64,000 bases of DNA from Paratinospora sagittata. Taxonomy: Eukaryota > Streptophyta > Magnoliopsida > Ranunculales > Menispermaceae. The DNA is taken from the NCBI GenBank assembly GCA_035771175.1, contig CM069593.1:43213741-43277740 (forward strand). The letters run 5' to 3'. This document shows, piece after piece, positions 1 to 11,429 of this stretch. Position 1 is the stretch's first letter, and every line of letters begins with the position of its first letter. Under the pieces are notes generated by a model. The model searched no databases. It had not been told where the DNA came from and was given only the letters and a program-made list of their open reading frames with translations. Made by a program: the position numbers and the translations under genes.

Positions 1-817
1 TAGTTGGTCTTATTGAAAGCTATCAGCTTATACAAGTAATACTGAATGTCCTAACCTTGCACGTCGTGATACCGACCCTGATAAGGATCACCAGACGTTG
101 CCAAAGTCAGTCTAAATGTCAAGAAAAGACCAGACCAGTTCATGCATTGGCATCATACATATCACCACCTAGGGACGTATATGGTTTATGACTCATAGAA
201 TAGTTATGAGCATTACTCGCTATTCATTATATTTCTCTGGAGAGGAACGTACATGAGAAACCGGCTAGGTTCGGGGAGGGACATCAGTACGTGAATCCAG
301 AGCATCATTCCTTAGGAGGGACGTACAGTGAGAACCTGGCTACGCCCGGGGAAGGACACCTGTACGTGAACTCAGGCGATGTACGTTCATCAAACCATTA
401 CGAGACGGTGTCATGCATATATACATATTGATTGATTTTGATGCTCACATGTGTATTTAAGATATTTGATATTGAAGTATGCTTTATTAATTGTTATACT
501 CACGAACTATTTACCCATTGAGCGCGTTAAGCTCACTCTATTATTATCAAAATTTTCACAGGAAATTAGGGTAGACTGGGTGCAGGTTTATGGAGCCCAC
601 ATTTTGTACCCTTTGTATCATTCATTAGGGATTTTGGAGAGTATGTTCCCTTGACCGTTTCATGTACAAATTATATTCTGAATTAAATGAAATCAGATTT
701 GTACTGTGTACTATATTTTCTGTTGAGCACTCTGTTGTTACCATTGTTATTGTTCCAAATGCGCGCCCCGTTCACGAATGTACCGCCAGTTTAGGCGCGT
801 CCGGGCGGGGTGTGACA
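1..817 (+). mobile_element. Gypsy-B LTR, 3' portion cut by the window edge
   Basis: This stretch is nearly collinear with 58720-59527 and with 22330-23115, and it ends in the LTR terminus GGGGTGTGACA at 817. No primer-binding site follows. Instead the sequence passes straight into minus-strand Copia-A, so this is either a solo LTR or the 3' LTR of an element whose body lies left of the window. The insertion point in the copia element is the same one used at 54524/54525: the uninterrupted copia sequence is at about 40151. Short open frames within it are not conserved between copies and are not genes. Confidence 0.85.
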
Positions 818-859
818 TCTTTAGTCATCTAGGTTGAGTTTCCAGTTTGAACCTCTACT

Positions 860-1407
860 TAATAGGCTTTAACCCCATTCCCCTCGATAAACATTGTACT
901 TGATCTCTAGGCAAACTTTAGTTAGTGGATCCGCAAGGTTGTCCTTTGATTTGATATAATCTATGGATATTACTCCATTTTCAAGTAACAATGAATGCAT
1001 ATTGTTGAGACAAGTTTGAACCAACACGAAATATCCTCTAAAAAGTTACGAAGCCATTTTGCTTCTTCTCCACCTTTTTCTAAAGCTATAAATTCAGATT
1101 CCATAGTGGATTTGGCTATACATGTTTATTTTGAGGATTTCCATGATATCGCTCCTCCTCCAATTGCGAACACATATCCACTCGTAGATTTTGTGTTCTT
1201 GGAGTCAGATATTCAGTTTGCATCATTATATCCTTTTAGAACAATTGAATATCTTGTATAATGCAATTCATAATGTTGTGTGTACCTTAGATATCTAAGT
1301 ACCTTAATCAAATCTTTCCAATGAGCCTTGCCTGGATTTTTTGTAAATCGACTCAATTTATTAATTGCACAGGCTATGTCAGGTCGCATACATACCATAA
1401 CATACAT
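860..1407 (-). pseudogene. Copia-A RNase H / end of RT, degenerate
   Basis: Minus-strand translation gives the RT-to-RNase H linker (VMVCMRPDIACAINKLSRF at about 1400-1340) and the RNase H core around SEFIALEKV. Compared with the copy at 40192-40833 this one lacks roughly 110 bp around 990, where the CDSMSAIARAQNK region and the H-I-R-R-R-H segment should be. In the cellular context it would have degraded the RNA template during reverse transcription. It cannot do so here. Confidence 0.75.
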
Positions 1408-1408
1408 T

Positions 1409-2079
1409 TAGGGGTGTACAAATCTCGGTTCGGTTCGAACCGAACCGAACCTAGTTCGGGTTGGGTTTTTTGAAATCGAAACCGAACCAAACTAATACTC
1501 AAATTGAACCGAACCGAGCCGAATTTGTTCGATTTGGGTTGATCGGGTTAGTTACGTCAATTTTACAGTTATAAATTTTATACTTAACACTATTTTACCT
1601 TTTCAAAACACATTCAATCCTTTGAAAAATATAATATATAGTTTTATCACTACAATTAAAACACAAAATACATTATTACATTTAATAATAGGAATACTGA
1701 AAGAGATTGACATGGAAAATTTCTACATGTTTTTCATTCAAAGCCTTTCTTAAGGCAATTTTTTTATGTATCTGCACGTCCAATTCCAAGTATCCAATAG
1801 TTAAACAAATAAAAATTAAAAGCAAGTTTAAAGGATATTTTAATCATGTTCCTATATATTTAAAGCTTAGGGTTATAGGAGAAATGACAGTATTACCCTC
1901 AAGTTTGGTTCGGTTTTGGTTAAATTCAATTTTTCAATGTCTAAACTGAAAACCGAACCTAACCGATCGGTTTTTTTCATTCCTTAAATTGAAAACCAAA
2001 CCGAACTTCACAAAAATCGAACCAATCACATTGGTTTGGTTCGGTTTTTTGGTTTGGTCGGTCTCGATGAACACCCCTA
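1409..2079. mobile_element. hAT-type MITE in Copia-A
   Basis: The ends form a terminal inverted repeat (TAGGGGTGTACA at the left, ACACCCCTA at the right) and are flanked by an exact 8-bp target duplication CATACATT at 1401-1408 and 2080-2087. An 8-bp duplication and a (T)AGGGGTGT terminus are typical of non-autonomous hAT elements in plants. The interior is rich in CGGTTCGGTT / AACCGAACCG motifs that pair across the element, and has no coding capacity. The same insertion is at 40835-41579, and a cut remnant is at 25753-25808. Confidence 0.85.
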
Positions 2080-2085
2080 CATACA

Positions 2086-2409
2086 TTAGACTGCCAAGTA
2101 TATACGTGAATATTCTAATTGATTTTTAGGTTGCCCTTTATTCTTGATAAGATGTAAATTCACATTTATTGGTGTTTTTATAGGACTAGTATCATATTTA
2201 TTGAACTTAATCAATATTTTCTCAATATAATGAGATTGGGACAAGACTAATCCATCAAATATTTTAGAAATTTTAATCTCTAAAATAACACCAGCAATGC
2301 CCATATCTTTCATATCAAAATGTCTAGTCAACATTTTCTTGGTAAACTTGATTATAGCTTTATTATTATCTATAATCAACATATCATCTACGTAAAGGCA
2401 CACTATGAC
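2086..2409 (-). pseudogene. Copia-A reverse transcriptase, C-terminal piece
   Basis: The minus strand encodes the RT active-site box YVDDMLII followed by the thumb region (FTKKMLTRHFDMKDM, then SQSHYIEKILIKF). The 5' part of the same RT is at 5335-5712. LTR-E split the reading frame exactly at the ATGAC target site next to the YVDD box. The apparent N-terminal extension of the frame into 2410-2508 is LTR-E sequence read in frame by chance. Confidence 0.85.
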
Positions 2410-5334
2410 TGTGGTGACCCCTCGCCCCGGACCACCAACCCCGCAAGGAATGGCGTGCGGAATACCGGGGCGGGACGCCCGGCGTAGGCATCTCCGACCA
2501 CTCCTCAACTCCCGTGAGGTGGTTGAGACCCTACGAGCCTTATCTCAAACAACGACATAATATCAAAAGGTACTAAACAAAACTACCCACCGTATTAATC
2601 ATCAAAGACAAGAGATAATCCATAAAAATAAACCACAAATAAAATCATAATCCCTACAGTCCATTAAAATTGACATACACATAAAGTCCAAAATTGTGGG
2701 TACAAATAAAAACCGTCATATGCCCACATGGTCTATCTAACAAGTCCCAACTCACCCATACTACAATGTGGTAAGTGTTATAATTACATAATCCAAAATA
2801 TAATACTTCATAATTTAAAACACAGTTCAATCAAAATGCCTCTCAACTCACATCGAGGCCTTGGATTCTCTCGCAGGCAAGGCCCTCAAGATATAACTAC
2901 TCCTTTGCCCTTATTCGGGACAGAAGGACCTGAAAGAGGAAAATGAGGGTGAGCCAACGGTGCCCAGTGAATAGAATTCAAATATGCTATCAATACTCAT
3001 CAATAAATATCATGTATGCATGTCAATGTGTAGCATGATTAAAAGCTCATAATATATAGATATCAAGCATTTATAATAAGTTCGATGCAAGTAAAAGCTT
3101 ATCAATTTGGATCCACATTCCACATGCGTTGGGTTACTAGTGCACGTCTATTTCACCGTACCGTTGACCCCAATCTCTTCCTTCCTTAAAACCCTCCTAT
3201 GACAAGGTTAAGTCCCCCTATTAGCCAGATAGATGGGCCCAACCAAAGTCATAAGGTTTTCTCAAATCAATGCATCATTCAAAACATTAGAACACATTCA
3301 TGATTTCAACATACAATATATAAGTGATATGATGACATAAAAGATATAATCATAAATGAAGTCTACTCACAATCAAGCCTCGCAAGAGTATTTAACCACA
3401 CACGACCACCAAACCGAATCAACCCAATCAAGATCCTGAAACATACATCAATATCCTACCATACATCAATTTCTATGCTCAATCACATAGACATTACACA
3501 TCAACCCTAAATCAGCCCACAAATAAACAATAGGCCTAAATCCCATCTAATCCCATCATTCAACTCAAATCACATGACTTAGGCCTCTAATGCATAGTTC
3601 TCATACATAAACCATTCTATTAATCAAAAATACTGATTTTCAATTCCTTTAGGCATAAACATGCCCAAATTGGGTCACTTGACCACAAGTAGGCCTAACC
3701 CATGATATGGTCACAACCACCAAATCAGTAGCATAATCAACCCTAATCATGCTTAATTAAACATAAGTTGCATCAATTCAATGATTTTAGGCCAAAAGCA
3801 TCAAAAGCCCTAAAATATGAAAATTTTCATACTTAGGCCATATTGCCGATTTACATTAGGTCACCATGTTCAGCCATGTATATCACTGATTTTGCATCAT
3901 GGGTTCATCAACAATGGCAACTAGGTCAACATAGTTGACATGCAAGCTATTTGGAAAGGTCTAAGTTCATATTCTAAATTTAGGTCTAATACAAGCAACC
4001 CTACCAATTCTTCATTTAATATTCTGTTCAGATGTATCAATCTACCAACACAAATATGTAATCACAAAATCAACCGTACAGATTGAAGTATGTGAAGAAC
4101 CAAATCTTCTGTCCAAATATCAGCCCAATCCTACGGTGGACCGAAACGATAAGTATATTTGATGAACAAGTCTCTAATTAGACAATTTCTCCTTTCCTGC
4201 TGCAAATACTCAAACTCAGATGACTATATCACACAAAATACTAAATATATAAACATCTCCACCGTTAAGAATACAGAAATATCAGTTATAAACTACATAC
4301 CCAAATTTGATATCCATCCAACGGTATATTGAGGAGATCTAAAGTTTGAGCGAAACGGCATGAGAAATTCAGACTTTCCGACCAGCTTTGTTTCAGAGGT
4401 TAGATCTCTCGGAAAACAACTCTAATAAAGATCTTCACCGTTCAGCATGCCGAAATATCAGTTGTACACTACGTACCCAAATTTTATATCCATCCAACGG
4501 TAGATTAAAGAGATCAAGAAGTTTGAGAGAAATGGTGCGAGAAATCCAGACTTTCCGACCAGCTTTGTTTGAGAGGTTAGATCTCTTAGACGAAACCTCT
4601 GATCAAGATCTCCACCGACCATAATGAATAACCATAAGCTACTAACTTGCTGACAAATTTTGAGCTCAATCTGACCATTTATCCCAAAGATCCACCTCTT
4701 TGATGAAAATATCGCAGAGATCTTCCTCCTGCAACTCCCTCCTTCTTTCTCTTCTTCTTTTCTTTCTCTTCTTTTTTCCTTTATCTCCACTCACCTCTTT
4801 CTAGCACTTCCTTGATTCCTTCCTTGATTCTCTCCTTGATTTCCTCCTTGATTCTCTCCTTGATTTCCTCCTTGATTCTCTCCTTGATTCCCTCCACTCA
4901 TTCTAGCACTTCCTTGAGGGCATGAGACACTTGTCCACTTTCATGCACCAACCTTCACATGTGTTGGTCTCATACTACCCATACCAACCACATGTACTTT
5001 AACCAATTTCATGCTTCCATGTATTTTAGATGTCCAATCCATTTAATACACCAAATTTTCATTCTCATTTATCCTTTTATTCAATCAATCCTAACTCATA
5101 TGAATTCATGGTTTAATGGGTCCATTCATAAATAATAACATATGCATTATAATTTAATTTAACATGACCCATATACAATTTATGATACACATATTTATAT
5201 ACATTATCAAGCATCAACTATACAAACATTAAACAACCATCAAACAAACACCAAACATATCAAGGCAACGCATAGAGTTTGGGCAAAGTGTAATTGGGTT
5301 ATGGGCTAGATGAAATAATTTTCGAGGAGTCACA
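2410..5334 (-). mobile_element. LTR-E solo LTR (about 2.9 kb) inserted in copia RT
   Basis: Reverse-oriented relative to 55276-58219, this begins TGTGGTGACCCC and ends GGAGTCACA, and is flanked by a 5-bp target duplication ATGAC (2405-2409) / ATTAC (5335-5339, one mismatch). The empty site can be read at 41904-41920. Termini TG...CA and a 5-bp duplication mark it as a solo LTR left by LTR-LTR recombination. It contains a duplicated segment of about 180 bp around 4340-4620 and a short tandem array with the core CCTTGATT at about 4805-4890. No gene was seen. Confidence 0.85.
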
Positions 5335-5712
5335 ATTACATAACCCTTTGGTGTGTTTTTGACATATACACATTTGTCATATTCATTGATTTTAAAACCA
5401 TTGGACAACATGACATTGTCAAATTTAATATGCCATTGTTTTGGTGCTTGTTAAAACTCCATATAATGATTTAACAAGTCTACACACCTTACGTTCTTGT
5501 CCAGATGCAACGAATCCTTCAGGTTGTTGCGTATATATCTCTTCTTCTAATTCACCATTTAAGAAAGCTGTCTTGACATCCATTTGACGAATTTCAATAT
5601 TGTTTATTGTAGCAATAGCAATTAACATTCTTATGGATGTTATTCTAGTTACCGGTGAATATGTATCAAAGAAATCAAGGCCCTCTGTTTGTTTAAATCC
5701 CTTGGCTACCAA
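5335..5712 (-). pseudogene. Copia-A reverse transcriptase, N-terminal piece
   Basis: The minus-strand product starts MVAKGFKQTEGLDFFDTYSP and carries the RT palm motif MDVKTAFLNGELEEEIY and the PEGFV...CRLVKSLYG box, all hallmarks of copia RT. A small rearrangement near 5450 (loss of the LKQAP segment) shifts the frame before LTR-E cuts it at 5335. The intact reference is at 41586-42281. Confidence 0.85.
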
Positions 5713-5719
5713 CCTAGCC

Positions 5720-6603
5720 TTATATTTATCAATTGAATCGTCAACCTTTAATTTTCTTTTAAAAATCTATTTACACCCTAAAGGCGTCATACTTGATGGT
5801 AAATCTACCAATTCCCAAGTATGATTGTGCATGATTGATTCAATTTCACTATTTATTGCTTCTTTCCAGTAAGGAGGTTCGGGTGTTGATTTTGCCTCTT
5901 TAAAAGTTTGAGGTTCACTTTCTAACATATATATTAGAAAATCAGGACCAAAAGACTTTGCAACTTTAGCCTTTTTATTGCGTTTAGGTTCATCCTATAA
6001 AATTTTTATCTGGAGGATTACTACTACTATTTGCAGTGTCATAAATTCTTTTATTGGAACTTAGCTCTTGCATATTTTTATTTGGAAAAATATGCTAAAA
6101 AAATGATGCATTTCTAGATTCCATAATTGTATTCACATGTATATCATAAATATCTGATTTGTATACAAGGAACCTATATGCACTACTGTTATGAACATAA
6201 CCAATGAATATACAATCAATGGTTTCAGGCCCTATCTTAACCCTTTTAGGTTAAGGTATTGTTACCTTAGCTAAACACCCCAACACTTTAAGTCACATAT
6301 ATCGCTGTGAATTAAGTCTAAAGGTTCAGTGTTTCTTTCAACTGAATGAAATGGTGTTTTAGTTAACTTTGCCTCAACACATATTTCACAGTTATGATTT
6401 AGATCAATTTGATAGTTAGGTAATAATTTTAAATTCATCAATTTTCGTAATGAATTAAAATTAACATGTCCTAATCTATCATGCCATAAACAAGAAGACT
6501 CTAAGAAATAAACAGAAGATGAATCTTTATTATCTTCAAAATTGCAGATTACAGGCATTATATTCATTTTGAATAATCCCCTTTCTAAGTACAATTTTTC
6601 CAC
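5720..6603 (-). pseudogene. Copia-A GAG-pre-integrase / integrase, degenerate
   Basis: At 6603-6271 the minus strand encodes the zinc-binding GAG-pre-integrase segment ([18 protein letters not shown], then the CEICVEAK C-x2-C pair). The downstream catalytic core (about 6270-5720) is broken by stops and frameshifts. The family function is insertion of the cDNA into the host chromosome. The copies at 27056-27289 and 42840-43172 are decayed in the same region, so the damage predates the copying. Confidence 0.7.
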
Positions 6604-6615
6604 TAATACACTATT

Positions 6616-7006
6616 TTAGGAAAGTACAAATTTATTAGAGTGAAAGACCATCCTAAAAGCACTTTTGCTCAACAGTAAGCCTGAAACATTATTCCGGATG
6701 TCAGGTACATGCAACACATCGATCAAGGTGAGTTCATTTCCTGAGGTCATCTTGAGAACCACCTTCCCAAGACCCGTTATTGTTGAAATTGCTGAATTGC
6801 CCATGATTAGATTACATCATCTTATTGTTGTATAAGAGGAAAACATGTTCTTATCAGCACAGACATGTCGGGTGGCTCCAGTATCAATCCACCACTCTCT
6901 GGGTTCATCAACCATGTTGGCTTCAAAGACCACAACATATAGCATCAGGTCAGTTACATCTTCAGTCTTCTCCTCAGTCATATTGACTTGATCGTTCTTG
7001 GACTTG
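6616..7006 (-). pseudogene. Copia-A protease fragment, fused to Gypsy-C at 7006
   Basis: The aspartic protease motif WWIDTGATRHVCADKNMFSS sits at about 6900-6830 on the minus strand, with downstream strand residues [13 protein letters not shown] at about 6720. Copia homology stops near 7006, after SKNDQVN. The reading frame then runs back into gypsy RT residues (MRLCIDYRKLNQVT), giving a chimeric open frame. This is a rearrangement junction, not a real fusion protein. Confidence 0.8.
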
Positions 7007-7568
7007 TTCTTGACTGTGACTTGATTTAATTTTCTGTAGTCAATACACAGTCTCATCGCCCATCTTTCTTTTTGACAAACAATACTGGTGCTCCCCAGGG
7101 TGATTCGCTCGGCTGGATAAATTCCTTCGCACTAAGATCATCAAGCTGAGTCCTTAGTTCTATTAGTTCGCTAGGGGCCATTCTGTAGGGTGACATGGCT
7201 ATGGGGTATGTTCTAAGGTATAGTTCTATCTTGAACTCTACTTCCCGCTTAGGAGGTAATCCTGGTAATTCTTCGGGAAACACTTTAGGGAAGTCTCTAA
7301 CCACCAAGTGTTCTTCTAAATTCCTCAAGGTCTTTAGAGGCTCGGCTTCTGTTAGGGTTTTGAATTCCTCTTTTTGATTCACAGATTCGAGAAGTGCGGA
7401 TATAATATTCCTCGGGATTTTGTTTATATCCCCATAGATTTTCAACAACTCTCCCGAAGGTAACCGCAAAGTAATCTTCTTTCGAAGGCAATCGATCTGG
7501 GCTTGGTACTCAGATAACCAATCCATACCCAAGATTACATCATAATCATTAATGGGTAAGAGTATCAA
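7007..7568 (-). pseudogene. Gypsy-C protease end and RT N-terminus
   Basis: The minus-strand frame (171 codons from 7568) reads through the post-protease box YDVILGMDWLSEYQAQIDC, the linker FPEELPGLPPKREVEFKIEL, and RT domain 1 (SPYRMAPSELIELRTQL, SPWGAPVLFVKKKDG). It continues in another frame to RLCIDYRKLNQVT before the junction with copia near 7006. This arrangement is standard for Ty3/gypsy pol of the chromovirus type. The rest of RT, RNase H and integrase are absent, so it is a non-functional remnant. Confidence 0.85.
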
Positions 7569-7986
7569 TTCAGCTGAAATCAGCTTATCATTAATTCAAA
7601 GGTCACAACTACATTTTTCAGTTGTTGGGACGTTTACTCCTACTGTTGTTGAAATCTTCATAACAACAGATAAATGTACAATGGAAAGTTGTAGTTTCCT
7701 GGCTAAGTTTTCATCTATAAAATTTCAACCCATCTTTAGTACTACATGAGATAATTATTTTCGTTTAGGGTGACTCTAGATTCAAAATTCTAAGTTCTCG
7801 AAAATAAAATGATCCTATTGGTTCAGTTCTAGGTTTAATAAAATTTTGGCAATCCATGATTGTCACAGGGTACAGGATTTGGTTTTGATAAATGTAAACA
7901 AGACAAGCAAACAAACAAACAACATATCACACAACAATGGTATAAAGAAAATTCTCAAACTTTCACTTATACCCTTCGTATTCAAG

Positions 7987-8231
7987 TGTCCCATACCACT
8001 CTAGCCCGGTGATATAAGCTTCCACAAAGAAACTTCAATACACCCAAACAATGCGCAAATGTCCTACCAACTAAGGCTTCCCAAGTACCCACTATGTCCA
8101 AGCTGTCCCATACCAGTTGAACGTAGCGATACAAGCTCGTCCAGAGTTGTTAGTCATTCACCAAACGTGGCCTGTCAGTCTCCAAGTTCTAGACTCCTCA
8201 AATACCCTTAAATTCCTCCACGTCCCATACC
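7987..8231 (-). repeat. Leader motif triplet with 117-bp spacing (Gypsy-C, left)
   Basis: The motif read on plus as TGTCCCATACC occurs at 7987, 8104 and 8221 (first base T to C in the last copy), spaced exactly 117 bp each time. The intervening bases are themselves weakly similar, so these look like old tandem units. The right-hand Gypsy-C copy has the identical spacing at 37001, 37118 and 37235. Confidence 0.85.
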
Positions 8232-8500
8232 GCTTTGGAACCAAGAATAAAATATTCATCCTGACCTTAGATTCTAACCAAACAGTTTTCATACAAGTTC
8301 TCGTCTCTAACCGATGTCCTAAAAGCTTTGAGTTTGTTAGACCCACTGTACTTTCATTCTCGATATTACGTTATAAAGTTTATAATTGGCATATTTATCT
8401 AGCTCAAGTTGGACCCTAATCTCATAAAAATCTGATACCTACTCACTGACAGTAAGCTTCTCAAAATCCATTGTAACACTTCCCATGATCTGAAGCCTAC

Positions 8501-8512
8501 GCTCTGATACCA
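8501..8512 (-). promoter_or_regulatory. Primer-binding site, Gypsy-C left
   Basis: The reverse complement reads TGGTATCAGAGC, complementary to the 3' end of initiator Met-tRNA, three bases inside the LTR terminus at 8516. It fixes the orientation of the element and the LTR boundary. Confidence 0.9.
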
Positions 8513-9279
8513 ATCTGTAACACCCCGATTTTCAAAACTTAATTTTTTGTAAAATAATGAATATTTTAATTTTATCGAGAAAAATCACTGAAAATCGAGA
8601 TGTTAGTCGTATCCGTTTATCTTTTCCTATAACCATTATATATGTAATAAAATTTGAAACACTATGAATTTATATTCTTCTAATTAACTTACTGGTTAAG
8701 ATAAACAAATAACCTTTCATCTTCATACTAAGGACCACATATTTCCACTATACAAATTTCTATAGTGAATTATGAGGGTACTTGCCCTTGTCCATCCATT
8801 ATGGACACAATATTTTAAATACATTCATTAAATAGAATTAATGTCCAAGGCATTCACACGTGAAATAAATCACAGGGTCTTTACTAACTGTAATAATATT
8901 CATAAATTTCAATTGTCAATACAACCCGTTTAAATAATAAACTTTAAAAAGGAATCAAATAAAAACATTCAGCCCTGTCACCACAATATTAACAAATTAA
9001 TTAAACCCACCCCTACTACACTGAACTACGTCACAAACTCGCGACTTTATTTTCTAAGTACCTGCATGTGAAAACTAGGGGTAAGCTTGAAAGCCCAGTG
9101 GGTCATCTAAACGATTCACAACATTTTATTATAATATATACACAAGAACATTACAAACAAGTTTCACACATTAATCGTCACAACATCAGATTATTTGAGT
9201 CGAGAATTTTATCACGTTCTAAATCACGTACCAATAGGAAATCAGACTCAGGGTGGCACTACCCAAAAATTAGAACTCG

Positions 9280-9391
9280 TTGGCGATATTCATCATGAAT
9301 AACTGCCCCATAATAAACATTGGCGATATTCCTTAGAATAACTGCCCCATAATAATCAATGGTGACATTCCTTAGAATAACTGCCCCATAT
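9280..9391. repeat. Three-unit tandem repeat, about 40 bp, in Gypsy-C LTR
   Basis: A unit containing GGCGATATTCCTTAGAATAA and ending in CTGCCCCATA is present three times in the left LTR. The right LTR has one unit, at about 35940-35975. The difference is a local expansion or contraction in one copy. Confidence 0.75.
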
Positions 9392-9980
9392 GTGTGATTC
9401 TTATCTTAATCGTGTTCCTTAGTGATGTCACACCATACGTACGGTATAAGTACGATATTATTAAGTGCATTCATAAAACATTCAAACTCCACTGCGCATG
9501 GTATCATGTCACAAAGTCAATTATAATAGTATTCATGCATGAACTTTACTATGCCAATATTCCAAGTCATACATTTCATTATCAGGCATTATAATTTATA
9601 AATGAATTCAATTACCACATGAATTGCATGCATCCAATTATCATTTGATCAGAATAAAAATCATGTTGACACACATATCATCATGGCTAACAATCACAAC
9701 ATGGTATATATAAAATCATGTACAATAGGCATGCATAAGCAATCTAATAATACTATAAACCTAATTAATTTAACATTCCTATCTATATATCAAAATAAAA
9801 TTTTATGAAGGCATAGAATCATCCCCACCTGAATCGCTAAATTCCAAATCCCTTAAATTCCTCGTCGCGCCTAGTACTCAACCTGTACATGTATATTACG
9901 TTTGTTAATATAAATACTCATAAGAACGATTATGAGTGTAGAAATATATACATATATATGGTGGTGGGATGTTTAAACAA

Positions 9981-9981
<1 letters not shown>

Positions 9982-10045
<64 letters not shown>
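9982..10045. repeat. (TA)n microsatellite, about 31 repeats
   Basis: Uninterrupted TA dinucleotides within the Gypsy-C LTR. The right-hand LTR has only short TA runs at about 34985 and 35105. Confidence 0.95.
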
Positions 10046-10048
<3 letters not shown>

Positions 10049-11429
10049 ACATATTATAATGCCTTGTGATATGATATAATGATGAGTATGGTATAACATG
10101 GTATAATACAATATGTGGTATATATATAATGTGTGGTGATGTGTGAAGCGTTTTGAAAAGGTGTGATATACAATATAATCTATAATAGGTGTGTGCTGTG
10201 GGACTAAAAAAATCAAAATGGAATAGGGGAAAATCAAAATGGTATAGGGGAAATAAAGAGAAAGGGAGGCGTTGATGGTGGTGAGTTGCAGAGAGGTGGT
10301 GGTGGTGCCAGTGGCTGTGGAAGTGGAGGCAGAACCGCCGGAGTGGAAGTTCAGATGAAGCAGAGTGGCCGGAGATTGCTTGATTTCTTACAGAGTGTGA
10401 ATTTGAAGTACGTGAAGTTAGGTTACCATTACTTGATCACGCAGATGAAGCAGAGAGAGAGATCTGGGTGGGGTGGCGTAGTATTGGGGAAGAGAGAAGT
10501 GTTTCGAGCAAAAGAGAAGAGAGAAGAGAGCGGCGAGATTCAGAGAGCAGAGGAAGATGGCGGAGAAGAGAATAGAGAAGAGAGAAAGGGGGAACCGCGG
10601 CAGTTCACCGGCGTTCGTGAATCGGCAGCGATTTTCGTGAATATCAGAGAGGGGTTTCTTTTGGCGTTTTCGGAGTTGTAGCGGAGAGTTGCAGCGGCGA
10701 GAGAGCAGTTTGGAGTCTCACGCGTTCGGATGAAAGGATTGGGTGATGATGTTGCTTGGAGTTTTGGTTAGAGCGACGAGATGGGGTTTCAGGCACTGGG
10801 GTTTTGAGCAGAGAGTTGAGAGAGAGACCTGGCGAGAGCGAGAGAGCAGAGGAGAAGAAAAATCGAAGTTGCAGCGGCGATGAGCAGCAACGGTGAGTAG
10901 CAGCGGCTACAGACGGTGGCTCAACAGTGGCGATGAACCAGATGGGAGTTGCAACGTGCGATGGAGGAGAAAAGAAGAGAGAAGAGAGAGGCAATTGGGT
11001 TTTTTGTGAGGCTGGTTTTTGAGAGGGAGAGTTGGGTTTTGTGCGATTGGTTTCGAGAGAGAGGGGCTTGTGCGATTGAGTTTTTGAGAGAGAGGGGCGA
11101 GATTGCAGCTGTAGAGGGCGAGATTGCAGCGAGGTTGCAGCTGTAGAGGGCAAGATTGCAGCGGAGAGAGAGAAGTTTGACGATTAGTTTCCTTGATAAG
11201 GAAGGAGAGTCCGGGATGTGTGCGCGGAAACAGATCGCTACTCCGAAGAACAGGGGATGTTCTCGATTGCGATGATCTTGGCGAAGATTTGGATGAGGCG
11301 GCGATGGCTAGCGTAGATCGAGTTGTTAATCGAAGCAAAGACGACCGACAAAGCATTTGCAACGTTCTTGAATGGCGATTTCTTACGGCGACGGGGTCGG
11401 CTTTTTTTTTTATTATTATTGAATTTCCA

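Larger units (their letters stand above)
818..7006 (-). mobile_element. Copia-A retrotransposon, left copy, nested and truncated
   Basis: On the minus strand, in coding order, this holds protease (about 7006-6616), GAG-pre-integrase/integrase (about 6603-5720), reverse transcriptase (5712-5335 and 2409-2086) and RNase H (1407-about 860). It is broken by LTR-E (2410-5334) and a MITE (1409-2079), is cut at about 7006 where it fuses to Gypsy-C, and abuts a Gypsy-B LTR at 817. The other copies at 25753-29228 and 38998-44365 show the uninterrupted order. The gag, 5' LTR and 3' LTR are missing from this copy. Confidence 0.85.
7007..8515 (-). mobile_element. Gypsy-C internal region, left copy, gag-deleted
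   Basis: Read on minus from 8515: a primer-binding site (8512-8501), an untranslated leader with three 117-bp-spaced motifs, and the gag start codon at about 7717. That start codon is joined directly to the protease region: gag and its zinc knuckle, present at 37519-38870 in the right copy, are deleted here. The strand then continues through the end of protease into RT, which is cut at 7007. The leader is collinear with 36731-37518 in reverse. Confidence 0.8.
8516..11429 (-). mobile_element. Gypsy-C 5' LTR, left copy
   Basis: The LTR 3' end (TGTAACACCCCG on plus) is at 8516, beside the primer-binding site. The body to about 9870 is the reverse complement of 35450-36713. The part at about 10270-11180 is purine-rich on plus and corresponds to the CT-rich block at 34440-34930. 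The far end is lost where it meets a copia LTR piece near 11430. Many overlapping long frames in 10280-11460 come from GAGAGA-type low complexity and are not genes. Confidence 0.75.

Noticed and set aside
2086..2508. RT with an N-terminal extension MRSGRRCLRR...
   Set aside because: The extension is LTR-E sequence that happens to be in frame. The target duplication at 2405-2409 marks the boundary.
6817..7056. Novel protein joining gypsy RT residues to a copia protease
   Set aside because: It is a read-through of a rearrangement junction at about 7006, and neither half is complete.
9905..10237. 110-codon frame with IYIYIY repeats
   Set aside because: Translation of a (TA)n microsatellite.
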